Part shown: positions 22,301 to 64,000 of the stretch, in pieces
Layout of the letters: each line of letters opens with the position of its first letter
Numbering within the stretch: the stretch's first letter is position 1
The notes under the pieces: generated by a model
Told to the model about the DNA's origin: nothing
What the model saw: only the letters and a program-made list of their open reading frames with translations
The model's database searches: none
Assembly (NCBI RefSeq): GCF_001949145.1
Contig: NW_019091385.1
Location: forward strand, 2,966,135-3,030,134
Direction of reading: 5' to 3'
DNA length: 64,000 nucleotides
Source of the DNA: Acanthaster planci
Lineage: Eukaryota; Echinodermata; Asteroidea; Valvatida; Acanthasteridae
Position numbers and translations under genes: made by a program

Positions 22301-23724
22301 AAGCTCACTAATCATGACAAAACACTTGGGTGATAGAGTGGCTGGTAATGGACAGGCAAGGAAGGTGGACAATCAATTTGAAAGAAAGAGTTCCATATAT
22401 GGATGCTACTTGACACCCCGTGCACCAAGCCTATAAGACTGGTCTGAAAATTCTAAGTGTTTTCTCAGGAACGACTTGGTTTTTTTCCCTCCTAAATTGA
22501 ACTTTTCTGAACATGTTTTTGCTTTCTGATGGCTAATGGGTCACTGTAGGGAATAATTACTGGCATCCGTATCTTCCCGCATTTGAAACCTTCCTATCAT
22601 ATATTGCTTGGCTGAAAATTTAACATTGATAAGAAATTTATAACATAAACTAGGAGAAAAATGACTTGACTCACAAAACATCTTTTTAAAAATTAATCTC
22701 AAGTACCATTTCTTGGTAGATTATAGTACTGAGCATTTACATCCGGCTTTTAGCTTTAGCATGTTTAGTTTAGGAAAGAGTTCTGTATCTAGCCATTGCC
22801 ACCATGATTCTGAGTTTTGTAAATATGATAAGTTTTGAAACTATGGTAAGCCATAAGAACAACTTTCCTGAGGTTATTTCAGTTTTATCCCAAGCCGTAA
22901 ATCATGTTCATATACATGTACATGTACACAAATTCAATGATATGCCACATGTTGAATGGAAGTTGTTTGGCAATACGTTCCAACAGTAGTGTGTGTCCCA
23001 AGTACAGTCCCAACTGTAGTGCTGCAGTTGGGCTGGCCAAACTATTATTGACCAATTTCTATAGAAATTTTCTCATCCTTATCCAAGTTTATGCATCTTA
23101 CACTCAACACAATTCATCTAAAAGATGACACTTCATCTAAAACATGACACTGTAATTTGTAAACAATAACTCTTATTGCTGATACCGCATGAGTGATTTT
23201 GCACAATGGTAGAAAGACATTGTGGGAAGGGTAAAGGAAGACGTGACATTATCATCATAGTCATTTTGGGGGTAGGCTGCATGTATGTCGGTTTGTAAAA
23301 TTGTAGGCCTACGTAGTGGTGATGACCAGGCAGTGGAGCCTTCACTGTTCACTTCAATTTACATAGTCACAGCTCCGAAGATCACTGCAAACACGGTCAG
23401 ATGTGCCAAAAACAAATTTTAAAATCTCATCTGTATACCGGTGAACATGACCTGTCGCTGCAAAATCACATGGGCTGTGTAATCACATGATCAGGGATCA
23501 CGGATCTGTCAATTATCCGCTGTCAACAAGGATGGTCAATTTACCTTAAAAATTCCAAAGCGTTTTTGATATTCTATCGACCCATTCTTGTACGTTTTAC
23601 CATACTTGATGATGAAGTCGTTAAACATTTTCTCCTCCGGTGAAATTCCAATCACGAAAATGTTTAAAAGGACCACCAAAATGAAGAAAACGAGCATGAG
23701 TAATTTCCACATCCGTCGACCCAT
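16391..23724 (-). CDS. CTSO: Cathepsin O, papain-family cysteine protease, eight coding exons
   Basis: Lysosomal C1A peptidase. Coding exons in transcript order: 23545-23724, 21950-22179, 21252-21300, 19850-19863 (14-nt microexon), 18644-18877, 17735-17776, 17195-17364 and 16391-16521. All junctions are GT-AG and all phases agree, summing to 1,050 nt (349 residues plus stop; human is 321). The N-terminus has a hydrophobic signal segment (about residues 5-27), then an I29-type propeptide (KYGKTYKNGSIEYQKRF... to FYGVTQFADLTQEEF). The mature part shows the oxyanion Gln in VKNQGT, CGGCW with catalytic Cys157 from the microexon, DLSAQQVLDC, IIQHHC, DNHAVQIVGYD (His296), VRNSWGATWG (Asn316) and GGNLCGIANAV. 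IIQHHC and the CGGCW motif point to cathepsin O rather than L or B. Odd point: where mature chains start with D-W-R, exon 3 gives Q-G-R. The start chosen is the ATG at 23724; a second in-frame ATG lies 12 nt further on. The gene is convergent with TDO2 and divergent from WDR19. Confidence 0.93.
16596..16712. mobile_element. Short inverted-repeat element, copy 1 (CTSO intron 7)
   Basis: It begins agaggctttgcatgttagc and ends tcatgcaaaccctct, which are imperfect inverted repeats. It closely matches 20434-20564, including cttgcagggcag/cttgcagggtag, the accgtgt word in the middle and the flanking ctattgga at the right. It is a MITE of unknown superfamily and non-coding. Confidence 0.65.
19430..19622. 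mobile_element. piggyBac-type MITE, intact ends (CTSO intron 4)
   Basis: The 193-bp unit is bounded on both sides by TTAA. The ends read TTAA-CCCCTTC and GAAGGGG-TTAA. TTAA target duplication with CCC-starting ends is the piggyBac hallmark. The interior (gactgctgggctgtggtatg, gtccagcagcaggcccacat, gaatagactgtatgtgtggt) is shared with 58117-58305. No transposase remains. It lies between the microexon and CTSO exon 5. Confidence 0.8.
19850..19863 (-). other. CTSO: 14-nt microexon encoding the CTSO active-site cysteine
   Basis: On the minus strand this reads TGCGGAGGATGTTG. It is preceded by the acceptor cttctgcag and followed by the donor gtaagtg. Exon 3 ends at phase 0 after ...NQGT. The microexon then supplies Cys-Gly-Gly-Cys and two bases of Trp. 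The next exon (from 18877, acceptor tatccgttcag) starts with G and continues GCT TTC AGT, giving CGGC-W-AFS. This restores the family motif exactly, in frame, with no other change. I found it by asking what sequence the phases required and searching the 2.4-kb interval for it. Confidence 0.88.
20434..20564. mobile_element. Short inverted-repeat element, copy 2 (CTSO intron 3)
   Basis: The ends gagcctttgcatggtagcca and tggctaccacgcaaagcctc are inverted repeats of about 20 nt with few mismatches. It is the better preserved partner of 16596-16712. It sits in the intron between CTSO exon 3 and the active-site microexon. No coding capacity. Confidence 0.7.
20725..21180 (+). repeat. Dispersed repeat, copy 2 (CTSO intron 3)
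   Basis: Direct-orientation relative of 2195-2690. Both copies carry cccttgaaatt near the start, gatgtcatcc, ggcactgaatctcaat, attgctgtgtaagtat or its close variant, and ccctcacttgtccagaaa. Substitutions are frequent, so the copies are old or descend from separate insertions. Class unknown. Confidence 0.6.
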
Positions 23725-25400
23725 CTTGTCCGCATGGTCAAAAGTTTTGTTGCCTGAGAATACTCTGGACCCAAATCGGAGCCGCAGCTTCCTGACAAGC
23801 GCCCTCTCGGGTTTTCATTGCGACCAACGGGGCGTCGTCTGCTAGGATTGAGTGAAATGGATTTCGCTGGTCCATGATGGACCATCAGAGTAGGTTAGTG
23901 CTGTTTAAGTTTGGGTTCAGTTGGGTCTTTTTTCAAAGTCATTAAGGAAGGAATAGCAACATATTTCTTCTTCGGTGTTAAAACTAACGCTTGTTAATAA
24001 AAGTACGTAGTTATTCTTGTGAAAATTCGTTGATATCGCTTAGTTGATTGAACTTCCCAGTTTCACTGATTGATCGATGAAAACCGGTCCTGTAAATAGT
24101 CAGAAAGTGTTTCATTTAATGTATTAATTGACTGAAATATTGTAACCACCTCCGCATTCTGTTTAAAGTGAACTTTGACATCAGTCTCAACGGGTAGGAC
24201 ATTCTTCGTATCACGTTCATCTTGTTATGTTTTGAACACATGAAAACACACCATTTTCAACAAGCTAGTTTTAATTATATGAACCCCAAGTTGGACCAAG
24301 AGAGGACACAATTTTCCTAGCAACGGAGGCTTCGTGGGTCAGAACTGCACTTCGTTGGTTCACAAACGGTTATGAAATGTAGGCGTTAAGTTAGCATTGC
24401 TACCAGCAAAACTGGTGAACACTCCCGACCAACATGGCTCTTTTCAAGCGATGAGAATCGATGAGAGGGTGCTTAGATCTGCTCAAGGCGGATATCTTGA
24501 ACACTATTCAGAGAATAATACAGAGTTTTATAATGATGCCGAACCAACCCCTGACAGCTTCCCTGTAAGCTGTTGGAAAGATTTGATTTTGATGAGATTT
24601 GTGTCAGCGTACGTTGAAAAACAAAATGAGTTCCATCAATTTGTTTCGATAAGAAAATGTTCTCAAAGGCCAGGATGGAAGTTCGTCGCGGTGGTATGCT
24701 CGAATTAAATGCAGTTCAGTGGTGTGTCATGTCCGCAGGTGCCGTGGGTGACCCAGGCTCTTAATTTGCACCGCCCGCTGACGTCATATTGAGCTTTGCG
24801 TATGATCGCATGCATGCATGCGATCATATTCATTGAGCGAGCATGCGCTGCGCGGCGCTACGTATTATTTTTATTGGCGCAGGGTTCAAGAGACCAGTAT
24901 TTCGTCGTCATCATTGTTTCCCTCTGTTCAAGCAAAAAGAACACCAATATTTCGTGCCCCTTCAGCACGAAACTGCATCTCGAGGGAAAGAGGCTCACTA
25001 AGGCTGAAATATATTGAATGAAACGGACGGGTACTCCCCAAATGCCATAAATACAATGTGCTAACGATTGCAGCTGAATATTGATGATGAAATTGACCAG
25101 CGAAGCGATGCCGCAGTGGAGGAGCGTTAGTACTTATTTACAGTGGAAGAATAATGCGAAATGATCGAGACACGTGCTTGAATGCCTTCCGGCTTCAACG
25201 AGAGTATGCGGTACTCGAAGATAAATTTTGCTCAGGCTGTCCATGACGTGGTGACATCGGAATCTTAACAGATGCAGTGACGGATAAGAGTATTGATCGT
25301 GACTTTGAGTTTGCGAGCCGAGCAGTCCAGCTTCCAAACCCTTGACCTTGTGGAGGTAGTACAGTTATAGAAGAGAAAAATTGATGACGAGCAGTTGAGG
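23725..25400. other. CTSO 5' flank and intergenic DNA
   Basis: This contains the presumed CTSO promoter on the minus strand. No TATA box or transcription start can be assigned. A tcctagcaac word at 24317 resembles an RFX half-site but is isolated. Parts of 24331-24366 and 24431-24495 match a continuous stretch at 55163-55245, so a repeat fragment is present. A perfect 28-bp palindrome lies at 24801-24828. No supported gene. Confidence 0.5.
24801..24828. repeat. Perfect 28-bp palindrome
   Basis: The sequence tatgatcgcatgca followed directly by its exact reverse complement forms a spacer-free palindrome in the CTSO-WDR19 spacer. It is built around tandem GCATGCAT. No element end or known binding site is assigned. 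Confidence 0.85.
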
Positions 25401-25439
25401 TATAAAAATGAATGTTGACCTTGCAATGGAGAGGTCAGT

Positions 25440-25860
25440 TGCAGGCCAAGCTTGAGAGGAAGCTGAATGGTGTGATCTAAGTGCCGGCTCTTTGGGTCAT
25501 ATTCAGAGAGCAAACGCCCGCCGAAGCGATCGTGACCATAATCGATGCCTGGGCGACCAGGCAGCATGTCGGCAAGCTCTCGCTTCAGATTCCGGAGCAC
25601 AAAGACTTCAGCGTCAGGTTCGGTGGCGTCCACCTCGAAAACCGTCTCTCCTGATAAGAAGAACGCTGTTCCAAGGACTCCTCCATCCCCTGCGTCCCCC
25701 GCTCTCTCCCCACCGGACGCTGCGTCTGCTCGCCGGGGATGGGATCAAAGGTTACGGGCGGTCCGAAGCTGTGGCATCTCACTGCCAACACGGGCGGATC
25801 CTCGATGCATGAAGGCCGATGGCCTGATGGTGACTCAAGTAAAGGTGAGGTGTTCATAAA
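25440..25860 (-). other. GC-rich exon-like block, strand uncertain
   Basis: This stretch is clearly richer in GC and CpG than its surroundings and stays open on both strands. On minus, after a TGA near 25745, about 95 codons run without a stop. They contain plausible protein sequence such as EPDAEVFVLRNLKRELADML and YGHDRFGGRLLSEYDP, ending near a possible donor (caaggtcaac). On plus, a Ser/Pro-rich frame ends at a good donor (aaaggtgagg near 25845). No domain is recognised in any frame. It may be an exon of an unknown gene, the first exon of a gene outside view, or a CpG-rich regulatory block. Confidence 0.3.
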
Positions 25861-28800
25861 TGGACTAAAATGCATTTAGACCTCACGCCTGTATCTCAAG
25901 GGGAAGGAGTGAATTTGTCCGTAATAATTATCTATAGCGTGGCACGTTTACCAAAGAGTAAACTACTGTTGGTAACACTCCTCTGGTATGAGATAAACAT
26001 TTTGCAGGAAAATCGTGTTTTCAGATTGAACTGCCTGAAAATGAAGGATGCCTTCCACTGCATATTTTCTGACGATGATATAAGTCTAGGAGTATGTATT
26101 TGCAGTTTCTTTTGTTTATTCCCTTTGAACAAGCTCTTTGGTGGGGTGCTGGACAGGGAATCGTTCTTCTCTGGCCCCAGCATTCTATATAGATTATGAG
26201 ACAATCATGAAATATATTGTGGTAGCCTAAATACGCGTACACTCGAACACGTACTAGAAACGTATGATCTTAACTCTTTCATTGTGACAGATGACTGTGT
26301 TAGCTTCCAAGGTCCGAAGTAATTTCCCTCAAATTCAACCAAATGCTCAATACCGGTAGAAGATATTTTCCTGCGGAGTAATAGTATACGTAATTTCAGA
26401 ACTTTCGAATCCCTTCAACGCACGAACTGGACTCGAAATACAGTGAAAAACATCTCAAAACGCTGAAGGCAGACGTGTCTTGAATGCACTTGGACGGGAT
26501 CAGCAAACCTTCCCTTTCAGCAACGGTACCTAACAGAACTTTCATCAAGGCAAATCGCCCACGCAAAACGTCAGTTTATCAAAATGCTTAATATGCTGAG
26601 AGGTAGTAGAACAATTTAATGTCAATTTCTTATTGAAACTCACGCTCCAATCCAGACTTATCCCCCAATTCAGATCCTTTTTTCACTGGTTTACCTTGTT
26701 CATTGGATTTATACTTTGATGGTTTTCTATCATCTGATGGAACGGGTGACCTGATTTCTATCTCTGCGGGCTCCCCGGTATGCGATGTAATCGCATTCTT
26801 CGTTTCGTTGCTGCATCTTTCACCGTGCAGCTTCAATCTTCTGGGAAAATCTCCAAGACCTCCTCTATCTGTGGTTAAAGCGCTGACGTACGTCGCGCCT
26901 TACAAGCTCCCTTGGGTAAATACATGTAACACCAATTGACCTGGCGATCTGTGCCCGAGCCACACTCATTAATGAAAAACTAGTACCGGGAAATAGTATT
27001 TGTTTTCGTTCGCGTTGGTTGTGAGAGAGAATCAATCCGAACTATTTTATTAACAATGAAATGTTCTCAATGAAATGAGAACATTTGCAACGTGCATTCA
27101 AATGCAGGCTCAAGGCATGGGCTTGGCCACGATTTTTCTCGGGGTATTGACTGGAAAGGGACAAGTTCGGATCAGTTTTCAAATAACATCTTTCGTCTTC
27201 TTTTCCCCCTCCTTTCTTTATTTTTCGTATTTCTTGGAAGGCAACGTCTCTTGCCCACTCGCGAAGGGGCGATTTTTTTAATGATTCGGTAGTCTATACG
27301 TACGCAGCTTCCACGTGAAGGCATTTTAGTCCATCCCTGTGCGCGCACGTTGTGTAGGCCTATGCAGCATCCTGCAATCTTGATGGACAGCACCTGCGTC
27401 ACTTTTACTAATAATTGACCTCATTATTTTTTCATCCCTTTTGTCCGAACTTTATTGAACCATGAGAATCCTTCTCAACAATTAGGTCTCTTTGCCCTGT
27501 AACACCTGTGTCTACATGTATACCGATGTACCAACCATTAGGGATTTGCCCCCCCCATTTAAAAAAGTGACTCAATTTAGAGCAGGGGGAGCGGGTCGGC
27601 ATAGCAGTTCTTTCCTCGCTTTGCACCAATGAGGCCCGGTTCGAGTCCCGGCTTGGCCCAGGCTTTAAGTGCATTTGGTTTCCAGTCCATACTCGCCCTC
27701 GCAGGTTTTCTCCGGGTACTCCGGTTTCCTCCTGCCTCTAAAACTGGACCTTCTTCTTATCTCTGTAAAGTGACGCTGATTTAATAAAGGTTATGATGAA
27801 CGTGTAGTTACTGGCGCAAATAGCCTGAGTAACTGAAAGCTCCATTAAAAGAAAAAACAAAACCAAAAAAAAAAAACAAAAACAAAAACAAAACAAACAA
27901 ATATATAACACAGAGCACAGGGATTGCCAGTCCCTTGATGTGTGATATCTTGTCTCTGTACTTCATTCCACTATATCACAAGAAGACAGCCCTGAGTGCC
28001 TAAGGAACCTACCTATATTTTGACGAGACTGACTGCGCTTTTCACGACGACACACAATGCATGCGGTCCTTACTCCGCCCGATCGGGTGATGAAAACGAG
28101 ACTCGTTTCAGTAATACTCAATTACTGTCGCTAATTTTTTACTTCAGAATGTTGAGCTTTCATTTTCCAGTAATCATGGGTGACGACAGCCGTGAGATAG
28201 AATTTTGCTTCAAGAAGGGTTCCATCAAGTGAAACAAACATGGATGGTTATGGTAGACAGATGCTCATAATAAATATCTCCCGCCGGAGGAACGCAATGA
28301 GTCCACAGTTAATCGGGTACACGTAAGAGTGGCGATACAGCCTCCGACAAGGGATACAAATTAAATTTTCACTGAAAATTCAACACAGCATCCAGTAGAT
28401 AGTATATGTACATCGCCTGTAGCCTGTGACTCTGTTATTCATTTTAATGTGCATGTATTTTATTCACGGTTGGTGTAGGTGTAGAGCAGGCAAGTGTGTG
28501 CGTAAATCGAGGGGGATAGGTTATAATGTATACCCTATCTTTGTGGTAAGGGGTTGGGCCATTTGGTTAGTCTCTCACATCACTGTGCCATGATGAGAGA
28601 TAGAAATTGTATGGGGGGGGTTATTTGTTGCAACAGCCCCAAGCCGGATTTTCCAAGACAGCGACGAAAACGAAGAACAAAGTGTGCCAAAATGTTCAAA
28701 GCGCCGTGTAAGCACGGGAGGACTTTTCTCATCACGATCACCGCATGTGCCCTGCCCTACTATACCCCGTGCCATACCCCACTCACCGTTCCCCTAAAGG

Positions 28801-29396
28801 TGGATCCATATCCAGAACCAAATTTTTGAGGGGGGGGGGGAAACTTGTTTTTTTGGGAGGGTAAAGAACTAATTTTTTTTTGCCAGTGTAACCTTGTATG
28901 ACCTTTCTGAGGGGTGAGGCTACATTTAGGGGCCTTTTACCCGCTTTTCGAATGAAGGGAATTATCCTTTTTCAACAAAAAGCTTCACCCTCATTGTTTT
29001 TCCTTTCTCAGGCCCATGACCCTCACTACCCCTCGCATCTGCCCTTGCACTCACTAGTATGAATTCACGTCACTAGCGAGTATCACAAGAGTATCTGAAG
29101 AAGCAACCGCATGATCAAGTTGTATGTTACTGTCATTCTCATACGAATTTGGTTAACTTTTCTGTAATCTACTACCCTTAAAATATAAATGGATTACGAG
29201 AGAGGTCCGACAGGATGACTCTGCTCGCTCAAAGGGCGACCCTGTCCTCGTGTGAAAAGAACGTGAATACACAGTTAATGATGTATGAGGGCCAGTCTAG
29301 TTTGTTTAAACCTGAATAAAAAAGAAAAGAAAAAAGAATGACTCCCACACCTTGATGAGCCCAGTACCCCGCCCACATTGAGTGAGATACTCGCAA
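25861..29396. other. Intergenic DNA upstream of WDR19
   Basis: Apart from the SINE at 27580-27900 I see no gene, RNA or element with ends. There are homopolymer runs (ten G at 28830-28840) and several short frames without family resemblance. Confidence 0.5.
27580..27900 (+). mobile_element. tRNA-derived SINE with A-rich tail
   Basis: A tRNA-like head (27580-27655) has a consensus B box ggttcgagtcc at 27638. It is followed by the body gttttctccgggtactccgg and tttcctcctgcctctaaaac, a core often seen in invertebrate SINEs, and an A-rich tail (27847-27900). An intact tRNA gene is excluded because the cloverleaf does not close and the body follows directly. Related minus-strand copy at 52510-52700. 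Confidence 0.75.
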
Positions 29397-29412
29397 TGCA
29401 TGATGGGAATGC
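29397..29412 (-). promoter_or_regulatory. ZNF143/Staf-like promoter site upstream of WDR19
   Basis: tgcatgatgggaatgc matches the TGCAT-nn-TGGGAA core of the Staf/ZNF143 binding site, which is common in constitutive metazoan promoters. It sits 91 bp before the WDR19 start codon, in a GC-richer stretch. That fits a TATA-less promoter, but a single motif match is weak evidence. Confidence 0.4.
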
Positions 29413-29502
29413 ACATACTTGCAGCGGGCCGAATTCCGTGAAGTTAAGTGTCAACGACCCGTTTTGTTTTCACTGATAAAAAAAAGCTGTTGTAATTCCA
29501 CT

Positions 29503-60308
<30,806 letters not shown>

Positions 60309-61164
60309 GCAGCGGGAAAGGGGGGGGGGGCTATGATCTGACTTTCAGGATTGGAAAATTGGCGGCAGGTTTTGGCCAGATCTGAAAACATGAGGACTAG
60401 GAGTATGAGAGTGCGACAGTTAAGATTGGAAGGCTGGGTAGCAGTCTGGACAAGGTAGTTTCGCTGCAGCACACGGGACAATGTGTTGTAAAGATACGAG
60501 CCTAAGCAGGAAAGCAAGGGAAGAGTTTAGGCTTGTAATGTGAGGATAAGCAGTAACCAAGAGGAGACACCGTGATGAAGATGCCCTGGGTTAACCCAGA
60601 ATACGAGAATTGTATGACAAGGCCTGGAACTGACCAAAAAAAACAAGAACAAGGAAAAATGCGGTCAAATGACAGGCGAATTACTGTTTGCGTCTTGAGT
60701 TGCTCCCACAATTTTCAGTCGCTTCCAGCACCATTGTTAATGAAAGGCACTTTCCTTTGTCACCACTAATAGCTTTCAGACACTTTTGTTGACGAGTTTC
60801 TTCTAATTCTTTGTAGCTGGACTGTGTCAGAAACAGTCCTCGAATAAATTTGGCCAATGAGAGTAACTTCCATTTTGTAGAGTAATATGCATTACAGTAA
60901 ATGCATATTTATCGCAGTAAATAAAGACATCTGTGAATCACATCAGTGCATGTACATGTACATGTGTCTACCCACATGTATAGTTTAAGCTATGCAGTGG
61001 TACTCTGTTTATCTCGAATCACTAATGTATTCCCTGCCTTGCACCTGCAGTTGTAACATAGGCCTGTGTATACAGAGTTAATGATTTGTACATATTGTAA
61101 ATTCAAACACCTTGTCATGTGAGTCTGTACATAAATTATGCAAGGCTGTCTGGGTTCAACTTGT

Positions 61165-61170
61165 AATAAA
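61165..61170 (+). terminator. Probable WDR19 polyadenylation signal
   Basis: AATAAA is followed within 20-50 bp by the GT-rich stretch tgtatgtttaagtggttgtg, a good downstream element. This would give a 3' UTR of about 880 nt. Two earlier AATAAA words (60843, 60920) lack an equally clear GT-rich element and may be alternative sites. Confidence 0.55.
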
Positions 61171-61199
61171 ATGTCCTTCATTGTATGTTTAAGTGGTTG

Positions 61200-62110
61200 T
61201 GGGGAGTCGTGTCCTTGAGAACGCATAGCTGTAGGATGAAGTACTGCAGCATGGTTTGCCATCTGCACACTACATAGGTTCTGTACTTACAGTAACCCCC
61301 CCACACACTTGTTTAACATGTAGTGTGGACAAAATTCCTTTGTTCTACCTTGGTTAAGAAAACTTGGGGAAAGTGGTCCTTCACCCACTAGGAGTCTAGG
61401 ACAATTCCCAGTCTTTTTGATGATGAATTTCTGGATTGCTAGTCTTCTCCTCAATGTTGCGAAGTTGACACTGACCCCAAAATGCCCCGATGTGATTTTA
61501 CAGCAATGAGAAAACACTACGTGGACGTGTGTGCGAGTTCAGATAACCATAACTAACCCAATATTACATGGATCTCTGGTCTGTGCACAGGTCCACACTG
61601 TTTATACTGCGCTTGCACATGCCTACCAGTACATTTCCTCGGTCTTTGAGACGCAGTTAACATGTACACGTATTTGTGCTCAAGTTCATGAGGAAATCGT
61701 TGGCAATGTTTACATTCAGCATTTATGACCATGTTATAACTCGTACATAACATGGACAAGCGATAAATACTAAGTGTTATCACAAAATGGTTCCAATGTA
61801 GTGCTTCTCACAGACGTCCCCGAGTACTTTACATGTACATGTAGAATCTATTCGTTATTGATACAGCAGTTAACATAAATAACACAAAGAATCTAATTAA
61901 ACAATAAACCGGGAATTGCTTTGTAAGAAGTAAGTCGTCATTATAATCAGTTTCTGCTGCCCTGATGAATTTGAAGCAAGATATGAGACGGATCGAGAAC
62001 CCCATTGCTTTGTGCTTGTGTTGGTCATTGTTTCACTGGAATCTGAGGAATTCTTTTCAGACCGTCCGGGGGCATGCGTTAGGTAACAATAGTCTGCAGT
62101 GTGCATAGCG
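61200..62110. other. Sequence downstream of WDR19 without recognised features
   Basis: Short open frames only. TACATGTA words and simple AT-rich sequence. Nothing supported. Confidence 0.5.
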
Positions 62111-62392
62111 ATTGGACATGTTGGGGGTACCCCTTGGTCTCATTTTTTGCTGGATATACCTGATGATGCCCCCAAGGATCTCATCAGGTCAAAGGTTTCA
62201 TCCTCGTCCATCAGCCTCCGATCTCATTACACTTCACATTTACATCTTGCTCAAAGCCCGCGTACCAACACCTGTTACGGTCAGCAGGCATTTGCTGTCG
62301 CTGTACCAATTCTGTGGAATCAGCCCCCCGCGCATATTCAAGACTCGCCCCGCACCAAGACTCAACTAAAGACGCACTTGTTCAGATTTTGA
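62111..62392 (+). pseudogene. 3' end of a non-LTR retrotransposon ORF2 (LINE remnant)
   Basis: The frame ends AFAVAVPILWNQPPAHIQDS ... TKTQLKTHLFRF and then TGA. This is the characteristic C-terminus of reverse-transcriptase proteins of the CR1/L2/Rex-type LINEs (aaPxLWNxLPxxIR...FKxxLKTHLF). Upstream of about 62150 the similarity stops and no reverse-transcriptase motifs are found, so the element is strongly 5'-truncated. Confidence 0.75.
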
Positions 62393-64000
62393 AACGTGCA
62401 TCAAACGCCTGTTTATTGGACTCTATAAATTCAATTTAATTTATTATTATTTGGAAAGAGTTTGAGAGTGTAGGAGCTGTAAATGAGAGGGGACCGATGA
62501 CCGCAAGATGCGAGTGGCTAGTATGATACAAGTTGATATGTGAGATGTGGGGGTCACGGTGCTCCAACGGGGTTGACAGCATTTGATTAGTTCCTGGAGT
62601 AATATCATTAGAGCGCTGGTTCGGTTCTTACATGTAGTTGGTACTTACTTTTAAAGATTACTTTTGGATATTACTTTTAAAGTAAACTGTTAAAGTAACC
62701 AAGGCGACATGAAATATCTCTAGTGTCTCCGTAGTCCCGTGGTCAAGGTATCATTTTCAAATCTGACTAATTTGGATTGAGTATACACATGTAACATGTA
62801 AGTGACCCACTCGACGTGCTGGACATGTTTAAGTGCGTATCACGTGGGCTTATCACCGTGCACCGTTTAGCTTTTATTTTAACATTTTTATTACGTGCTG
62901 GTTAGCGGGGGTGCATTGCTAATTTGCTGTCTGAGAAAAAGAGGGTTACAATGTTATTTCTGAGTACTTACAATATTACCCACCTAGACGTTTCTTCGAG
63001 GCTTTCATTGATGATGTATAGGGGCTATTAAGCATAGGAATTACCGTCTTCGTATCAGGGCAGTGGCCAAAACGGCTGTCTTGTTTCGGGTGTGGTAAGT
63101 GCAAGTACTTGATCTGGTGGATTGAGTACAATATAAATGACAAGCGCATGACGCAGATTTTAGGTTGACAATATTGTGTCCTTCTGTTCACATGAAACTT
63201 GAAAGAATAATGCGATGTTCTGTATGATATTGGGGTACAATAAAACTCGCCGCTGTTTGCACGCTGTTGCATGGAAAATCCTCTTGCTCGTGCGGCGCGA
63301 GCTGTTTGGAGCTATCCGCGGCTGGGATGTCGATTACAATCTAGAAATGATGTAATAAGGGGCCTCCATTGTAGGTTTGAAGACCCCAACCATAGGGGTC
63401 TTATTCTGATTTCTAATATTCTTCATCCAAGTTTCAATCCAACTCAAGGTGGTCATGGGATCGCCCACGGTGGAGTTCAACCTGCGGGTTGAGAGGCTAT
63501 GAGACCTTATGAGATTACATGGCTTCACCAATGGCGACATGTATATGTACATTTAGGCCTAAAAATGCCTCTTTGTATATACTCCATATATATATACACA
63601 CAAGAAAATATTCCCATTGAATGTTGGATCCGCACCTCATGGATATTTGCAACGCTTGACGATTTCGAACTAGTTGTAACACTGACGCATCCATACATTA
63701 GAGCCTTATAATTAGTATAATTATTATGATAATTGTACGGAAACAGAATACTGGTCATTTTGCCTTGAAGTCGTTTCTATGGTGGCTCTGAAGGACAGCG
63801 CCAATCGTCAATATTGAAGTCAAAATTCAATATTCAAAAGTCAAAGTCGCAAATGTTGACATCAATCTTCGCGTCCAAAATTTACGTTTCACTAACCGGT
63901 GATGAATATGAGACGTCGTCAGTATTCGTGACGTTGAGTAAGTCGCGAAATTTGGAAGTCAATATCGACGTTAACATTGACGATTTGCGATGTCCCTCCA
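62393..64000. other. Terminal stretch, no supported gene
   Basis: No family resemblance in any frame. A gtagtcccgtggtcaaggta word near 62731 looks like a tRNA A-box region but has no partner B box. The last 200 bases are rich in diverged cgtcaatattgaagtcaa-type words, hinting at a degenerate tandem repeat that runs off the window. Confidence 0.4.

Noticed and set aside
16391-23724. Cathepsin O as a pseudogene, because the obvious exons lack CGxCW
   Set aside because: The 14-nt microexon restores the motif in frame, and every other junction is intact.
24397-24708. Plus-strand 103-codon frame upstream of WDR19
   Set aside because: No recognisable domain, and it overlaps a repeat fragment shared with 55.2 kb.
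27580-27655. Possible tRNA gene
   Set aside because: Same reasoning: the B box is good, but the cloverleaf does not close and a SINE core and A-rich tail follow.

Overview
The window is 64 kb of animal nuclear DNA from a draft assembly. It has long AT-rich introns, GC-richer exons, GT-AG splicing, tRNA-derived SINEs, MITEs and three N gaps. The three recognisable genes are standard metazoan genes. Intron style, frequent TACATGTA words and the repeat families suggest a marine invertebrate deuterostome, with an echinoderm or amphioxus as the best guesses. The species cannot be fixed from sequence alone.

Layout: (1) 0.9-10.5 kb, plus strand: tryptophan 2,3-dioxygenase (TDO2), nine exons seen, with the initiator exon not identified. 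(2) 10.5-16.4 kb: intergenic DNA holding a 1.1-kb inverted-repeat structure with a RecQ-like helicase scrap and a small MITE. (3) 16.4-23.7 kb, minus strand: cathepsin O (CTSO), eight coding exons. One of these is a 14-nt microexon that carries the catalytic cysteine. (4) 23.7-29.5 kb: no firm gene, one exon-like GC-rich block and a SINE. (5) 29.5-60.3 kb, plus strand: WDR19/IFT144, an intraflagellar-transport A subunit. At least 31 coding exons are seen, about 50 residues are lost in the 45-kb gap, and the first coding exon holds only Met-Lys. (6) 60.3-64 kb: the WDR19 3' UTR and a LINE remnant.

The genes do not form one pathway: tryptophan catabolism, lysosomal proteolysis and ciliary transport. 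Their arrangement is informative. TDO2 and CTSO are adjacent and convergent here, as I recall them on human 4q32.1, and human WDR19 is also on chromosome 4. This looks like retained ancestral linkage.

The most striking observation is the CTSO microexon. Without it the gene looks like a dead protease, because an in-frame upstream acceptor bypasses the active site. With it, all eight exons join in frame into a 349-residue enzyme with Gln, Cys, His and Asn in place. I found no previously unknown multi-gene system. The other novelties are small-exon architecture and several MITE families with diagnostic ends.
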